From Bacillus sp. FJAT-49736 (GTDB taxonomy: Bacteria; Bacillota; Bacilli; Bacillales; Bacillaceae_C), in the NCBI RefSeq assembly GCF_018343615.1, contig NZ_JAGYPI010000001.1:1320960-1384959 (forward strand): a DNA stretch of 64,000 bases, given 5' to 3'. The position numbers and the translations under genes are program-made. The notes under the pieces are model-generated. The model was not told the DNA's origin, made no database searches, and saw nothing but the letters and a program-made list of their open reading frames with translations. Of this stretch, positions 10,344 to 19,329 are shown in pieces. The stretch's first letter is position 1. Each line of letters begins with the position of its first letter.

Positions 10344-10355
10344 TGATTATAATCA
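10344..10355. promoter_or_regulatory. Palindrome TGATTATAATCA upstream of the VIT transporter, Fur-like
   Basis: ATGATTATAATCAT is perfectly symmetric and resembles half of the Fur/PerR-type 7-1-7 box (TGATAATNATTATCA), without the central base. It lies 51 bases before the start of a probable iron/manganese transporter. Confidence 0.4.
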
Positions 10356-10653
10356 TACGTTTAACATAAAAACCTATAGATAAAGGACTAATTGAATATA
10401 ATAAAAGTTCAGGTATAACAGAATTTTTTAATGGAATGCATAAGCAGTAACCTATTCGCCATATCGTTTGACAAGCTGATTGTTAAAATAATACCGGTTA
10501 AAAGTTGTCTAATTTACGCATAGAATTTTTCATATTATCCCCCTATCAATTATAAATTTTTTTATTAACAAAAGAACTAACGTTCGTTTTATGAATAAAA
10601 AAAAGAGAGAGTAAGACTTAATCTCCCTTCTCTACTTTCGAATAAACCATTGA
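10356..10653. other. Intergenic, no gene seen
   Basis: About 300 AT-rich bases between the VIT promoter side and the end of the acetyltransferase gene. An imperfect palindrome AACTAACGTTCGTT (10575-10588) resembles TetR-type half sites but has no regulator beside it. Confidence 0.35.
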
Positions 10654-11148
10654 TTACAGCATTTTATCATAACAAAAATACGGATTACTTTTCCCGTGAT
10701 ACGGCATTTCTCCTACTTTCTTGTACCCCTGCTTTTCGAATAAATTCTGAGCTTTCTTATTCAAAGAGTATGTATCAATTCTCATATAAGGTACACCGTG
10801 TTTCAACGCATATTGCTCTGCATAATTAATCAACTTTGCAGCGTGTCCCTTCCCTCGAATATGCGGGCTGACAACAAGACGGTGGAATACAAAGGCATTC
10901 TCATCCTTTCTCCACGGTACAGGCTTATATTCCATCGGCTCGTTTTGATCTACCGTTATAGAGCCTATTACTTTCCCATCCTCTTCTAAAACAAATAAAG
11001 ACTCATTAAGTATATCTGCTTCAAAAATTTTGGCTGTAGGATATGTATCATCCCATTGGTCGATATTTTCTTCCTTCATAATTTCAACCGTTTCCTGCAC
11101 CATTTTTACAATCGAAGGTATGTCTGTTTCTCGTCCTTTGCGTATCAT
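10654..11148 (-). CDS. GNAT-family N-acetyltransferase
   Basis: 164 residues from the ATG at 11148; the in-frame ATG at 11157 overlaps the AAGGAT ribosome site and is less likely. The GNAT core is clear: the beta-strand FVFHRLVVSPHIRGKGHAAKLI contains the acetyl-CoA pyrophosphate loop R-G-K-G-H-A (about residues 98-104), followed by the helix YAEQYALKHG and NKKAQNLFEKQGYKKVGEMPY. It transfers an acetyl group from acetyl-CoA to an unknown amine. The N-terminal part resembles the YkkB/YitI-like small acetyltransferases. The gene is monocistronic. Confidence 0.85.
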   Translation of the reverse strand: MIRKGRETDIPSIVKMVQETVEIMKEENIDQWDDTYPTAKIFEADILNESLFVLEEDGKVIGSITVDQNEPMEYKPVPWRKDENAFVFHRLVVSPHIRGKGHAAKLINYAEQYALKHGVPYMRIDTYSLNKKAQNLFEKQGYKKVGEMPYHGKSNPYFCYDKML

Positions 11149-11367
11149 TCGTATCATCCTTCTTTTTCAGAGTTATATGTGATTATACTATCATATTTTA
11201 TAATAATATCTCCGCATTAATATAAACAAACACTTTGCTTACAATCTCTCCTTCTATTAGAAAACTTTTTTAGAGAAAATCGGTCTAAATTTGTGCTTAT
11301 ATCAATATTTTTATAAGAGATGATGTATTTTCCGCATAAATAATTCTATTCAAAGGGGAGAACAAGC

Positions 11368-11586
11368 ATGGTAGTAGTGCATTTCATTGAAAACAATTCT
11401 GTGGTATTAAGTCAGCTGCGGGATAATATACCTGTTGTGGATGAAAACATAAAAATTAAAGGACGTAAAGGAAAAGTAGTTAGCGTTAAGGAAGACGAAA
11501 ACAAGCAGGTTCAAGTCCATGTTATCTTAGAGCAAGTGGTGAAAAATCAGCCTCAAGCGCTTGATAATAAAAAGAAAAAGAGATAA
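11368..11586 (+). CDS. Small KOW-like basic protein, unknown function
   Basis: 72 residues. GGGGAGA lies 7 bases before the ATG at 11368. The centre ENIKIKGRKGKVVSVKED has the G-x-x-G-x-V pattern of a KOW/SH3-like barrel that often contacts RNA or protein, and the tail is Lys-rich (DNKKKKR). I recognise no named family; DUF2187/YkvS-like proteins share the layout but not clear identity. It is transcribed toward a bidirectional terminator at 11595-11627. Confidence 0.6.
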   Translation: MVVVHFIENNSVVLSQLRDNIPVVDENIKIKGRKGKVVSVKEDENKQVQVHVILEQVVKNQPQALDNKKKKR

Positions 11587-11594
11587 GAATATAA

Positions 11595-11630
11595 AAAACA
11601 CTTTCTCAAACCAAGAGAAAGTGTTTTTTA
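11595..11630. terminator. Bidirectional terminator
   Basis: AAAACACTTTCTC (11595-11607) pairs with GAGAAAGTGTTTT (11615-11627) with T-runs on both strands. It serves the small plus-strand gene and the converging minus-strand gene ending at 11640. Confidence 0.85.
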
Positions 11631-11639
11631 TTCTATCAG

Positions 11640-12137
11640 CTATTTTTTAAAAATAGTAGCAATGATTTTGTCATATGACATACCACTGTCAACTGTATAA
11701 GATCCTGGACGCAAACGGTTTTCTAGTTTCTTTCTCTCTATATCCTTAGAAAATTGAAAGGCGCTTTTTTTGATTAGTTTTGCTTTTAGTAGCTGTTTGC
11801 CGACATCATAACTTGTCATGCCCTTTGAAACTTTTACAGTTGTTCTGTACACCACTTTTTGATTGTTGTTGTCGGAAGTAGCATTTTTTTGATCTGCCGC
11901 TTTTGCATCGGCCATATTCTTATCATATTCTGCTTTCGTTTGAACAACATAGCCTTTGGTTTCCAGTTTACTTTTCATTTCCTCCTCGGAAGGAAGTACA
12001 GTGGTTTTCGAATGATTACCAACCTTATTTTCAGTCGCTTTTGCATCATTGTGATCACTGGATAAATACACAATACCAGTAATACTTGTTGCAATGAATA
12101 CCCCTGCTGCAAAGCTGCCCAACAAGTTAATTCTCAT
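11640..12137 (-). CDS. Membrane-anchored protein with an MltG/YceG-like substrate domain
   Basis: 165 residues from the ATG at 12137. A TTG at 12143 is also in frame, and the AAGGGGG site gives 11 or 5 bases of spacing respectively. It has one N-terminal membrane helix (about residues 5-25), then a Lys/Asp/Asn-rich linker with little order, then a 60-residue domain: VKVSKGMTSYDVGKQLLKAK...ENRLRPGSYTVDSGMSYDKI. That domain matches the LysM-like N-terminal subdomain of MltG transglycosylases. The catalytic YceG domain with its Glu is absent, so this is not a full enzyme. It overlaps the upstream gene by 11 bases, indicating translational coupling. Confidence 0.7.
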   Translation of the reverse strand: MRINLLGSFAAGVFIATSITGIVYLSSDHNDAKATENKVGNHSKTTVLPSEEEMKSKLETKGYVVQTKAEYDKNMADAKAADQKNATSDNNNQKVVYRTTVKVSKGMTSYDVGKQLLKAKLIKKSAFQFSKDIERKKLENRLRPGSYTVDSGMSYDKIIATIFKK

Positions 12138-12507
12138 TTGCAACTTTACCCCCTTCGTCCTTGGAAGTCAGAAAAGGAGCTAGCACTTCTTTAATTTGAT
12201 CTTCAGATACCTTTTTTTGTGCTGCAATACTTTCAATTGAATATTTGCGATTATACAAATCTAGTACTTCGCGCGTGAAAACTCTATCTTCGGAAGAAAG
12301 TTGAATTCCCGCTTCCTTCGCCATAATTTCTAAGTCAAACTCAATATTACGGATAGAATCCTGCATATTATTGATATCGTCCATTACGGATAAGTGAACC
12401 ATATCAATTCCTTTTTGTTCTGCTTTTGAAGCTTGGCGAGTCATTAAAATGGAAATGATGAGCAACAGAGCTGATACTACAAACAAAATGGTTAATGTCC
12501 ATTCCAT
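12127..12507 (-). CDS. Small membrane protein with a coiled coil, unknown function
   Basis: 126 residues. The ATG at 12507 is chosen because AAGGAGGAC lies 9 bases upstream; the open frame continues to 12561 without a ribosome site. An N-terminal membrane helix (WTLTILFVVSALLLIISILM) is followed by a coiled-coil-prone acidic stretch (MDDINNMQDSIRNIEFDLEIM) and a C-terminal helix-turn-helix-like part (SIESIAAQKKVSEDQIKEVLAPF). It is first in a two-gene operon with the MltG-domain protein, whose start lies inside this gene's last codons. The function is unknown, and an envelope role is only a guess from the partner. Confidence 0.65.
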   Translation of the reverse strand: MEWTLTILFVVSALLLIISILMTRQASKAEQKGIDMVHLSVMDDINNMQDSIRNIEFDLEIMAKEAGIQLSSEDRVFTREVLDLYNRKYSIESIAAQKKVSEDQIKEVLAPFLTSKDEGGKVANEN

Positions 12508-12796
12508 CAGAATAATGTCCTCCTTCTTTTGAATAGATCGTACCAAATTCTTATTATACACGCGAATGATATATTTTTCGATTTAAAATGTGTAAATACA
12601 TCAAAAGTCGCAAGAATTCGACAAATAGAACCTATGTTACCACAGTTAACCATCCAACAATTACCTATTAAAAGTTATTAAAAATAGAAATTTCACTTAG
12701 TATTGATTCGTTTTTCATATAGAATTATATGTAAATGTTATATTTATTTCTTCTATTAATAGAATGTAAGAAGAATCTTTATATGAGGTGATTATA
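12508..12796. other. Divergent promoter region
   Basis: About 290 AT-rich bases between two divergent genes, without a recognisable operator. Confidence 0.35.
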
Positions 12797-13894
12797 TTGG
12801 AAAATACTTATTTTTTCACAGGTTTTCCTGGCTTCATTGCTACCTCTTTAATAAAACAAATTATTCACAATGGATATTCCTTCAAACATATGTACCTTCT
12901 TGTACTTCCTGGCCAGTTAGAAAAAGCACAAACGGAGATTAATAAAATTTCCTTCGAAGAAAACGTCAGCACCGATCTTTTCATCATTATTACAGGTGAC
13001 ATTACTAAACCACAGCTCGGAATCGAGCAGCAAATAAACGAACAAATTAGAAAAGAAATTACCCATGTCTTTCATCTAGCTGCTATCTATGATCTTGCCG
13101 TTCCAGAGAAAATTGCCATGGATGTAAATGTTAATGGAACGAAAAATGTGAATGATTGGATATTAGCTTTACCTGCATTACAGCGATTTGTTTATTTCAG
13201 TACTTCCTATGTAGCCGGAAAACGCGAAGGCCATATTTTAGAATCAGAATTAGAGATGGAGCAAAGCTTCAAGAATCATTATGAAAGAACGAAGTATGAT
13301 GCAGAAGTCTTAGTAAAAGAAATAATGAATGCGGTTCCAACTACCATTATAAGACCTGGCATTGTCGTAGGGCATTCCACATCAGGAGAGACCATTAAGT
13401 TTGACGGACCATATTTTATCTTGAATTTTTTGGATAAACTTCGATTCTTCCCTATTATCCCCTATCTTGGAGCGGGTAAGGCAGAGGGGAATTTTGTCCC
13501 AGTGGATTATATTTTTAATGCGACCATCTACCTTTCTCATGTTGATGCAGGCATCGGAAAAACATATCAATTAACGGATCCAAGGCCATATACGATGAAG
13601 GAAGTATATCGATTGCTTATGAAGGAATACCTTGGAAGAGAACCGCGAGGCACTATACCTCTTTTTCTTGCCAAATCCCTCCTCTCTCTTGCTGTATGCA
13701 GAAGGTGGCTAAGGGTAGAAAAGGAAGCCCTCGATTATTTTACTTGTATGGCACATTATGACTGCTCACAAGCCCAAAAGGACTTGCAAGGTTCAGGAAT
13801 TTCCTGTCCTGATTTTACCGAAGTTATTCCCGCTATGGTACACTTCTATAAAAGACATAAAAATGATTCTGATAAGCATCTTAAAATTAAATAG
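12797..13894 (+). CDS. NAD(P)-dependent SDR, fatty acyl reductase-like
   Basis: 365 residues from a TTG at 12797, 5-6 bases after GAGGTGA; a GTG at 12788 is inside that ribosome site. The extended-SDR Rossmann loop TGFPGFIA is near the N-terminus, with VFHLAAIYDL, the Ser region YFSTSYVAGKREG, catalytic YERTKYDAE (Y-x-x-x-K) and IIRPGIVVG following. These match the NAD_binding_4 (male-sterility) domain that reduces activated fatty acids or carboxylates. The aldehyde dehydrogenase 25 bases downstream makes an acyl/aldehyde redox pair plausible, though no substrate can be read from the sequence. Confidence 0.8.
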   Translation: MENTYFFTGFPGFIATSLIKQIIHNGYSFKHMYLLVLPGQLEKAQTEINKISFEENVSTDLFIIITGDITKPQLGIEQQINEQIRKEITHVFHLAAIYDLAVPEKIAMDVNVNGTKNVNDWILALPALQRFVYFSTSYVAGKREGHILESELEMEQSFKNHYERTKYDAEVLVKEIMNAVPTTIIRPGIVVGHSTSGETIKFDGPYFILNFLDKLRFFPIIPYLGAGKAEGNFVPVDYIFNATIYLSHVDAGIGKTYQLTDPRPYTMKEVYRLLMKEYLGREPRGTIPLFLAKSLLSLAVCRRWLRVEKEALDYFTCMAHYDCSQAQKDLQGSGISCPDFTEVIPAMVHFYKRHKNDSDKHLKIK

Positions 13895-13919
13895 CTATTC
13901 ATTCGAGGGGGCCAGTGCC

Positions 13920-15290
13920 ATGGAAAATTATCATCTTTTAATAAAAAAGCAGAAAAATTTCTTTTTAACCAATAAAACAAAAGACATCGAATTTCGAATC
14001 AATGCCCTTACTCGCTTAAGGTCTGCAATTATAGCCAACGAAAAGGAATTAATGGCCGCTCTGAAATCCGATTTAAATAAGTCCGAATTTGATGCTTATT
14101 CTACAGAAATCGGGGTTGTTCTTGAGGAGATTCGATTTATATTACGAAATTTGAAATCATGGATAAAGCCGAAAAAAGTGAAAACGCCAATCACACATAT
14201 AGGTTCAAAAAGCTACATTTACTCTGAACCGTATGGGGTAGCGCTAATCATTGCACCCTGGAATTATCCATTTCAGCTTGCAATCGCACCTTTAATTGGG
14301 GCAATAGCTGCAGGAAACTGTGCTGTTATAAAGCCTTCTGAGCTTACGCCTAGTACTTCCAAATTGATTGCTAGTCTAATAAATAAAATATATCCGGAAG
14401 AGTATGTTTCCGTTGTATTGGGAGGAGTAGAGACTAGTACTGCCCTTCTTCAGGAAAAAGCGGATTACATCTTTTTTACCGGTAGTGTGCCCGTAGGAAG
14501 AATCATTATGGAAGCTGCAGCTAAAAACTTAACTCCCTTAACATTAGAGCTTGGTGGTAAAAGCCCTTGTATTGTTCATGAAGACGCGAAGTTAAAACTC
14601 GCAGCAAAGCGTATTGCTTGGGGGAAATTTATGAATGCTGGCCAAACCTGTATAGCTCCCGATTACTTGTATTTGCATCAAAATATTAAGAAGGAGTTTT
14701 TAGCTCATTTAAAAGATGCCATCATGGAATTATATGGTTTGCAGCCCCTCCAAAACGAACATTTTACACATATCGTCAGTGAAAAGCATTTTTCCAGATT
14801 AACCTCATTTTTAACCAATGGAGAAATTAGAGTGGGAGGAAATATAGATCATGAAAAGCTTAAGATAGAACCCACAGTTTTGACGAATATTTCTTGGGAA
14901 GATCCAGTAATGGAGGATGAAATTTTCGGCCCCATTCTTCCAGTATTGGAATATACGAACCTGACAGATATCATAAATGAAATTAGAAAGCATCCTAAGC
15001 CACTTTCCTTATATCTTTTTACCGAAAGTAATTATGTGCAAAGGGAGATTCTTAACAACCTTTCCTTCGGTGGAGGCTGTGTCAATGATACCGTCTATCA
15101 TTTCGCCTCCCCTTATCTTCCATTCGGAGGTGTCGGAAACAGCGGAATTGGTGCTTACCATGGAAAAGGAAGCTTCGATACGTTTTCACATCAAAAAAGC
15201 ATTTTAAAGCAAACCACTCTATTTGATATACCTGTACGATATCCAAATGTAAAAAACGGCCTCCGAAAAATAAAGATGTTTTTAAAATAA
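13920..15290 (+). CDS. ywdH: Aldehyde dehydrogenase, YwdH-like (class 3 type)
   Basis: 456 residues, the same length as B. subtilis YwdH. The start at 13920 follows GAGGGGG. NAD-dependent oxidation of an aldehyde to the acid is expected. The cofactor motif FTGSVPVGR, the general base in LELGGKSPC (Glu), the catalytic Cys in NAGQTCIAPD, EEIFGPILPV, and the class-3 ending LPFGGVGNSGIG...FDTFSHQKS are all intact. The C-terminus KNGLRKIKMFLK also fits YwdH. The gene follows the fatty acyl reductase-like SDR by 25 bases and is followed by a terminator, so the two form one operon. Long-chain aldehydes are likely substrates by analogy. Confidence 0.88.
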   Translation: MENYHLLIKKQKNFFLTNKTKDIEFRINALTRLRSAIIANEKELMAALKSDLNKSEFDAYSTEIGVVLEEIRFILRNLKSWIKPKKVKTPITHIGSKSYIYSEPYGVALIIAPWNYPFQLAIAPLIGAIAAGNCAVIKPSELTPSTSKLIASLINKIYPEEYVSVVLGGVETSTALLQEKADYIFFTGSVPVGRIIMEAAAKNLTPLTLELGGKSPCIVHEDAKLKLAAKRIAWGKFMNAGQTCIAPDYLYLHQNIKKEFLAHLKDAIMELYGLQPLQNEHFTHIVSEKHFSRLTSFLTNGEIRVGGNIDHEKLKIEPTVLTNISWEDPVMEDEIFGPILPVLEYTNLTDIINEIRKHPKPLSLYLFTESNYVQREILNNLSFGGGCVNDTVYHFASPYLPFGGVGNSGIGAYHGKGSFDTFSHQKSILKQTTLFDIPVRYPNVKNGLRKIKMFLK

Positions 15291-15319
15291 ACAAGGCATT
15301 CTCCTTGTTTATTTTTTTG
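15287..15319 (+). terminator. Terminator of the SDR/aldehyde dehydrogenase operon
   Basis: ATAAACAAGG (15287-15296) pairs with CCTTGTTTAT (15303-15312), followed by TTTTTT. Confidence 0.8.
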
Positions 15320-15416
15320 TCTTCTAGGGAGGAAGTATAACCCTTTCAAATCTATCATAAAAATCCTCCACAGGTATTTTATATGATCATCGCCTGATTG
15401 CTCTTATATTGTAGAA

Positions 15417-15450
15417 AGACTCTACACTAAACAAAGTAAGTGCAGAGTCT
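15417..15450 (-). terminator. Terminator-like hairpin after the sedolisin gene
   Basis: AGACTCTACACT (15417-15428) pairs with AGTGCAGAGTCT (15439-15450), one G-T. It lies 16 bases past the protease stop. The T-run on the minus strand is short. Confidence 0.6.
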
Positions 15451-15465
15451 ATAAACCTTTTATAT

Positions 15466-16656
15466 TTATTTTGTATTTAAAACAGAAACCAATTGGTTCG
15501 CCTTAGGACTTCCAATTCCGGTTACAAGATCATAACCAGGTAGTGCAGATAAGCCATTGCTACCAGTCGTTATATCATGAAAATAGGTTGCATATCCACT
15601 ACTTCCAGTTGTACCTGCAAGACTATAGACCTTGTTTAAAAACTCTGTGCTTGAAAGAGATTGAGAGTGTCCTTCATTTGCCAACGCAACTAGAGCTCCC
15701 CACGCAGGTGCGCTAAAGCTTGTTCCACCAACTTGGAACCATCCCATTTGCCCTTGATTTCGTGTACTTGTGTAGACATATACACCAGTATTCGGATCTC
15801 CATCAAAAGCAACATCTGGAATACCGCGTTTTGTGCCGACAACATTTTTCCAATTAGATTGATAGGAAGGTGTGCTTACATAGGTGCTCTGTGCGCCACC
15901 AGAACCAGACCATGCGGACTCACTACTATAACTACCATCACTTGTAACATTGAGAGTTGTACCGCCTACGGCTACCACATATGGTGAAGATGCTGGCCAA
16001 GAGCTTCCTTTTCCGTTGTCTCCTGAAGAAGCAAGATAGGTTATTCCACTATGGTTAAAGTGACTATCATAAGTTGCTTCACCAGAGAATTCGGAACCCC
16101 CCCAGCTATTGGAAATGATTGTTGCACCATGATTTGTTGCATAATCTTCGGCAACTAGTAAGTCTGCAATAGATGCCGACTTTGCTGAAACTACCATAAT
16201 TTTTGCATCCGGTGCAATAGCATGTGCCCATTCAACATCTAAAGCTGTTTCAAGTGCCCAACCGCCATCTGTTTTTGGCTTTCCTTGTGGATAGTCCACT
16301 TCTATATTGGCTGCAGTAAGACCGAATTGTTGACTGAATGTTTGTAAATCATTCACAATCGTAGGGCTTCCATATGCTTCAATAAGTGCGATTGTCTGGC
16401 CTTTTCCCGTTTTATTAAGTTGATCAATTCCGTATGCCTTTTTGATATCTATAGGGTTAAAAACCCCATTGACATCATTCGGTTTAGCGTTGTTCGTTAT
16501 GTACTTAAAATAGATTGGATTTTGTACGGCCATTCCTTCCATTTTCTTTGAGTCAGATACCGTCTTAGCATGGATAGATGTGCTTCCAGCAAAAACACTG
16601 AATGAGACTAATGCTGCGGCAAATCCAAACTCAGCTTTCTTTAGAAATTTTCTCAC
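15466..16656 (-). CDS. Secreted sedolisin (peptidase S53) without a long propeptide
   Basis: 396 residues from a GTG at 16656, six bases after AAAGGAGGAG. It has a signal peptide (residues 1-30, ending SIHA), then only about 30 residues before the catalytic domain. The sedolisin triad is visible: Glu136 and Asp140 in ALETALDVEWAH, Ser313 in GGTSFSAPAW, and oxyanion Asp213 in SSGDNG. The C-terminal calcium loop (HDITTGSNG near 360, then GYDLVTGIG) is present. Classical kumamolisins carry a ~180-residue activation domain, which is missing here, as in the shorter Bacillus S53 proteins. An extracellular endopeptidase, perhaps acid-active. Confidence 0.9.
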   Translation of the reverse strand: MRKFLKKAEFGFAAALVSFSVFAGSTSIHAKTVSDSKKMEGMAVQNPIYFKYITNNAKPNDVNGVFNPIDIKKAYGIDQLNKTGKGQTIALIEAYGSPTIVNDLQTFSQQFGLTAANIEVDYPQGKPKTDGGWALETALDVEWAHAIAPDAKIMVVSAKSASIADLLVAEDYATNHGATIISNSWGGSEFSGEATYDSHFNHSGITYLASSGDNGKGSSWPASSPYVVAVGGTTLNVTSDGSYSSESAWSGSGGAQSTYVSTPSYQSNWKNVVGTKRGIPDVAFDGDPNTGVYVYTSTRNQGQMGWFQVGGTSFSAPAWGALVALANEGHSQSLSSTEFLNKVYSLAGTTGSSGYATYFHDITTGSNGLSALPGYDLVTGIGSPKANQLVSVLNTK

Positions 16657-17339
16657 TTGGTACTCCTCCTTTAATAGATTTTTAGAATAAAAGCTAAAAA
16701 CTATGAAGCTGTAAAAAAATATTAATTTTTTTATATAGTATTGTAAATGAATCCATCGATTCATTTACAAAAAATACAGAATTTTCTCTTCCGGATGATA
16801 TATCTTTTGAACTATGTATTAATCTGGACGGAAAGCTTACCAATGAAATAATTTTTCTTTACAACATAAATTATTTAAGTGCACTAATTTCAATAAATTT
16901 CAAATAATTAATATACCAAAATATTATTTTTTCTAAAACTATTAATTTTGTGTTTAATAGGAATAAAATATAACTTGTATACGGTAATAATTGTTAAATC
17001 AAGAAATAAATAATTTCTTTAGGGTTTCTAACAGAGAATTAACCCTAATTGATTATTGGCACCAAAATCCCTTCTTTTCCTACCTTTATACCCAGGATTC
17101 TTTTCCTGACTCTCTAAAAAAATAAAAACCAATCTCGTACAGGTATACAGGAATCGGAATTATTTATCCAAGAATGTACATTAAGAAGGAATGTAATAAA
17201 AATGAACAAGGAAAACAACCTTGTTCATTTTTTACTCTTATAAAGAATCTCTGCTCTTAATTATCCATCATGAAATATTCCATTCCATAATACACTATTT
17301 ATGACAACTCTTATCTGCATTAAGGAGGCACAAGGGGCA
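16657..17339. other. Long AT-rich intergenic region with an orphan terminator
   Basis: 683 bases. It holds the protease promoter side and, at 17200-17230, a strong hairpin (AAATGAACAAGG with CCTTGTTCATTT) with T-rich flanks on both strands that does not follow any intact gene. It may mark a deleted gene. No coding sequence was recognised. Confidence 0.5.
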
Positions 17340-18479
17340 ATGAAATTCCAAGACCTAAAGAAAATAAAACTATCAGAGCCTCTTCTCTATATTAAGCGGG
17401 AGTTAAAGAAAAAACGAAAAAAACCTTTGGATCAATATAAACTAACAAGCGAGGAAATACTCCTTATCAGACGCATTAAAGAAGAAACAAGTAGATTAAA
17501 CATCAACAATATTACAAGAACCAAGGCATACTTTGAATTCTATAGGCTTTACCCTGAAATACATTGGGCATTTCTTGGACATATGGTATCACGAAATGGC
17601 GGTTGGAATATGACCGATCTTAAAGGTGAGATCTTGTCGAGGATATTAACAAAAAGAGAAGCGGAATTGTTTTTTACCTTTCTAGAAAGAGGGAATTGGC
17701 TGATATTTCAAGATGTGTATCCTCAATTACTGGTGTACCAGGAATCCTTAAAAAGACAGCAAAACTTGTTTCATCTATTAAAGCATATGAATATTTCAAT
17801 ATTCATGGAAGTAATTTGGGACTATTTCTGGCTGTACCATGATTTATATATTCTTACTGTTGCACAAATTATGAATGAGCAAAGCTATTTAGAACAAAGA
17901 GTATTGAAGGATCATATCTATAAGAAGGAAATTTTGGATTCCATAGAATTCAAATTACAAGACTTACTTTCCATGAATCATATATTATTCCCCTTTCTTC
18001 TTCAAGACAAAATAAAGCTGATAGGTCAAACTCTTCATCATTTCGAAAGCTTGCACGAACGGATTATGCTGGGAAAACGTCTATATTTCATCTTATTTCG
18101 CAATCAAACGCTTCTAAATCTAATAGAACGCTGGGCAGAACAGGTTCCACACACCGGCTCTCGCAAGGACTACTGGCCACACATCTTTAATGATGTAGAT
18201 GAAGGGGTGCCAGGCACCGTATTTAAACCAAAAATAAAATCATGTGAACTGCTGCCTAGTGCAACCAAAATCTATAGTCCGAGGCTAGATATTGTTTGGA
18301 AGAATAGAAAGCAGGAACCGGCAGAAATAATAGATTGGTATAAGGATTGGAAAATAATTTATTACTTAATGGATAAGGAAGAAAAGGCAGATGAAAATAT
18401 TGAAAAAGAATATTGTAAAACACTTGAAAGACTCGAGCTCGCAGCCAATACAAAAAAGATCATATCCCATTTCTATTAA
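17340..18479 (+). CDS. DUF2515-family protein (YppC-like)
   Basis: 379 residues from the ATG at 17340; AAGGAGG lies 11 bases upstream, and the open frame to 17301 has no ribosome site. The protein is basic at its N-terminus (LKKKRKKP). Conserved blocks include ITRTKAYFEFYRLYPEIHWAFLGHMVSRNGGWNMTDLKG (about residues 55-95), which is characteristic of the DUF2515/YppC family, and a repeat-poor helical remainder. No signal peptide or membrane span is obvious. The biochemical role is unknown. The next gene starts inside its 3' end. Confidence 0.8.
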   Translation: MKFQDLKKIKLSEPLLYIKRELKKKRKKPLDQYKLTSEEILLIRRIKEETSRLNINNITRTKAYFEFYRLYPEIHWAFLGHMVSRNGGWNMTDLKGEILSRILTKREAELFFTFLERGNWLIFQDVYPQLLVYQESLKRQQNLFHLLKHMNISIFMEVIWDYFWLYHDLYILTVAQIMNEQSYLEQRVLKDHIYKKEILDSIEFKLQDLLSMNHILFPFLLQDKIKLIGQTLHHFESLHERIMLGKRLYFILFRNQTLLNLIERWAEQVPHTGSRKDYWPHIFNDVDEGVPGTVFKPKIKSCELLPSATKIYSPRLDIVWKNRKQEPAEIIDWYKDWKIIYYLMDKEEKADENIEKEYCKTLERLELAANTKKIISHFY

Positions 18480-18849
18480 AAGCTTACTTCCAACCATTTT
18501 TGTCGCATCCCTTATTGGATCTTACCTAGACCTATACTTTGTTGGAAAAGGGCTGTATGTTTTCCCCAAGCGTCCAATGCCGGATATATTTCAAATTAAT
18601 ATTGCATTTACTCTCTTTGGTCTTCCCGTTTTTGTCACTGCCTTTCTTTTCGTTTGTAACCGGTTAAAGTCATGGCAGAAAATATGGTATATTTTCATAA
18701 TCAGCTTAATAATGTCAGGATTCGAACGCATTTCAGAAGAACTCGGATATTTTATCCATACAGATGCTTGGAAACATATATACTCCTTTCTAGGATATAT
18801 AATCTATTTAACTATTATTTATATTTTTTTTGAATGGCTTAAAGACTAA
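18391..18849 (+). CDS. CBO0543-like four-helix membrane protein
   Basis: 152 residues, overlapping the DUF2515 gene by 89 bases in another frame. No later ATG, GTG or TTG with a ribosome site allows a shorter protein that keeps the first helix. Helices run at about residues 32-50 (LLPTIFVASLIGSYLDLYF), 67-88, 95-112 and 125-148. The pattern GSYLDLYFVGKGLYVFPKRP and SGFERISEELGYF matches the CBO0543 family of Bacillus and Clostridium membrane proteins. The function is unknown. Its stop overlaps that of the converging acetyltransferase by four bases. Confidence 0.7.
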   Translation: MKILKKNIVKHLKDSSSQPIQKRSYPISIKSLLPTIFVASLIGSYLDLYFVGKGLYVFPKRPMPDIFQINIAFTLFGLPVFVTAFLFVCNRLKSWQKIWYIFIISLIMSGFERISEELGYFIHTDAWKHIYSFLGYIIYLTIIYIFFEWLKD

Positions 18850-19310
18850 CCGAATGTTTTTTCATATTCTACAAGTGTAAGCTGCTGTGTTAGCTTTTCC
18901 TCACCTATTAATATAAAGCCTGCTTTTTCATAAAAATGTCTGTTTTTTACGTTATCCTTTTGTGTTTTTAAAGTCCACTTTTTAGCTTTCGGATACATTT
19001 CTTCCACCATCTTCAAAACTTTCATACCGTAGCCTTGATTTTGAAAGGACGGGCTTAGACAAATTTGATTCAAGACATAATGTGTTTCGGAAATTCTACG
19101 AATATCGATGGAACCGGCAATCATTCCCTTAATATAAATCGTATAATGCTGTGCAAAGATTATTTTTTGAAAAAGGGAATTCATGGTTTCTGCTGCAGGA
19201 GATCCAGCAAAATCTCGATATTTTTCCAAATCATCATGAAATGCTTCTCTTTGAATGTCTAGCAACGCCTGCGCATCCTCCACCTTTGTTTTCAACACTT
19301 TAATATCCAT
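18846..19310 (-). CDS. GNAT-family N-acetyltransferase
   Basis: 154 residues from the ATG at 19310. The run AAGGGGTGGGGGAT provides the ribosome site, so upstream TTG and GTG codons within it are not used. The acetyl-CoA loop is QNQGYGMKVLKMVEE (about residues 92-106), preceded by LNQICLSPSF, and the C-terminal NRHFYEKAGFILIGEEKL is typical. The substrate is unknown. It is convergent with the CBO0543-like gene (stop codons share CTAA at 18846-18849), and it lies downstream of the two paralogous membrane proteins on the same strand with a 19-bp gap, so it may be third in that operon. Confidence 0.85.
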   Translation of the reverse strand: MDIKVLKTKVEDAQALLDIQREAFHDDLEKYRDFAGSPAAETMNSLFQKIIFAQHYTIYIKGMIAGSIDIRRISETHYVLNQICLSPSFQNQGYGMKVLKMVEEMYPKAKKWTLKTQKDNVKNRHFYEKAGFILIGEEKLTQQLTLVEYEKTFG

Positions 19311-19329
19311 ATCCCCCACCCCTTGCAAA

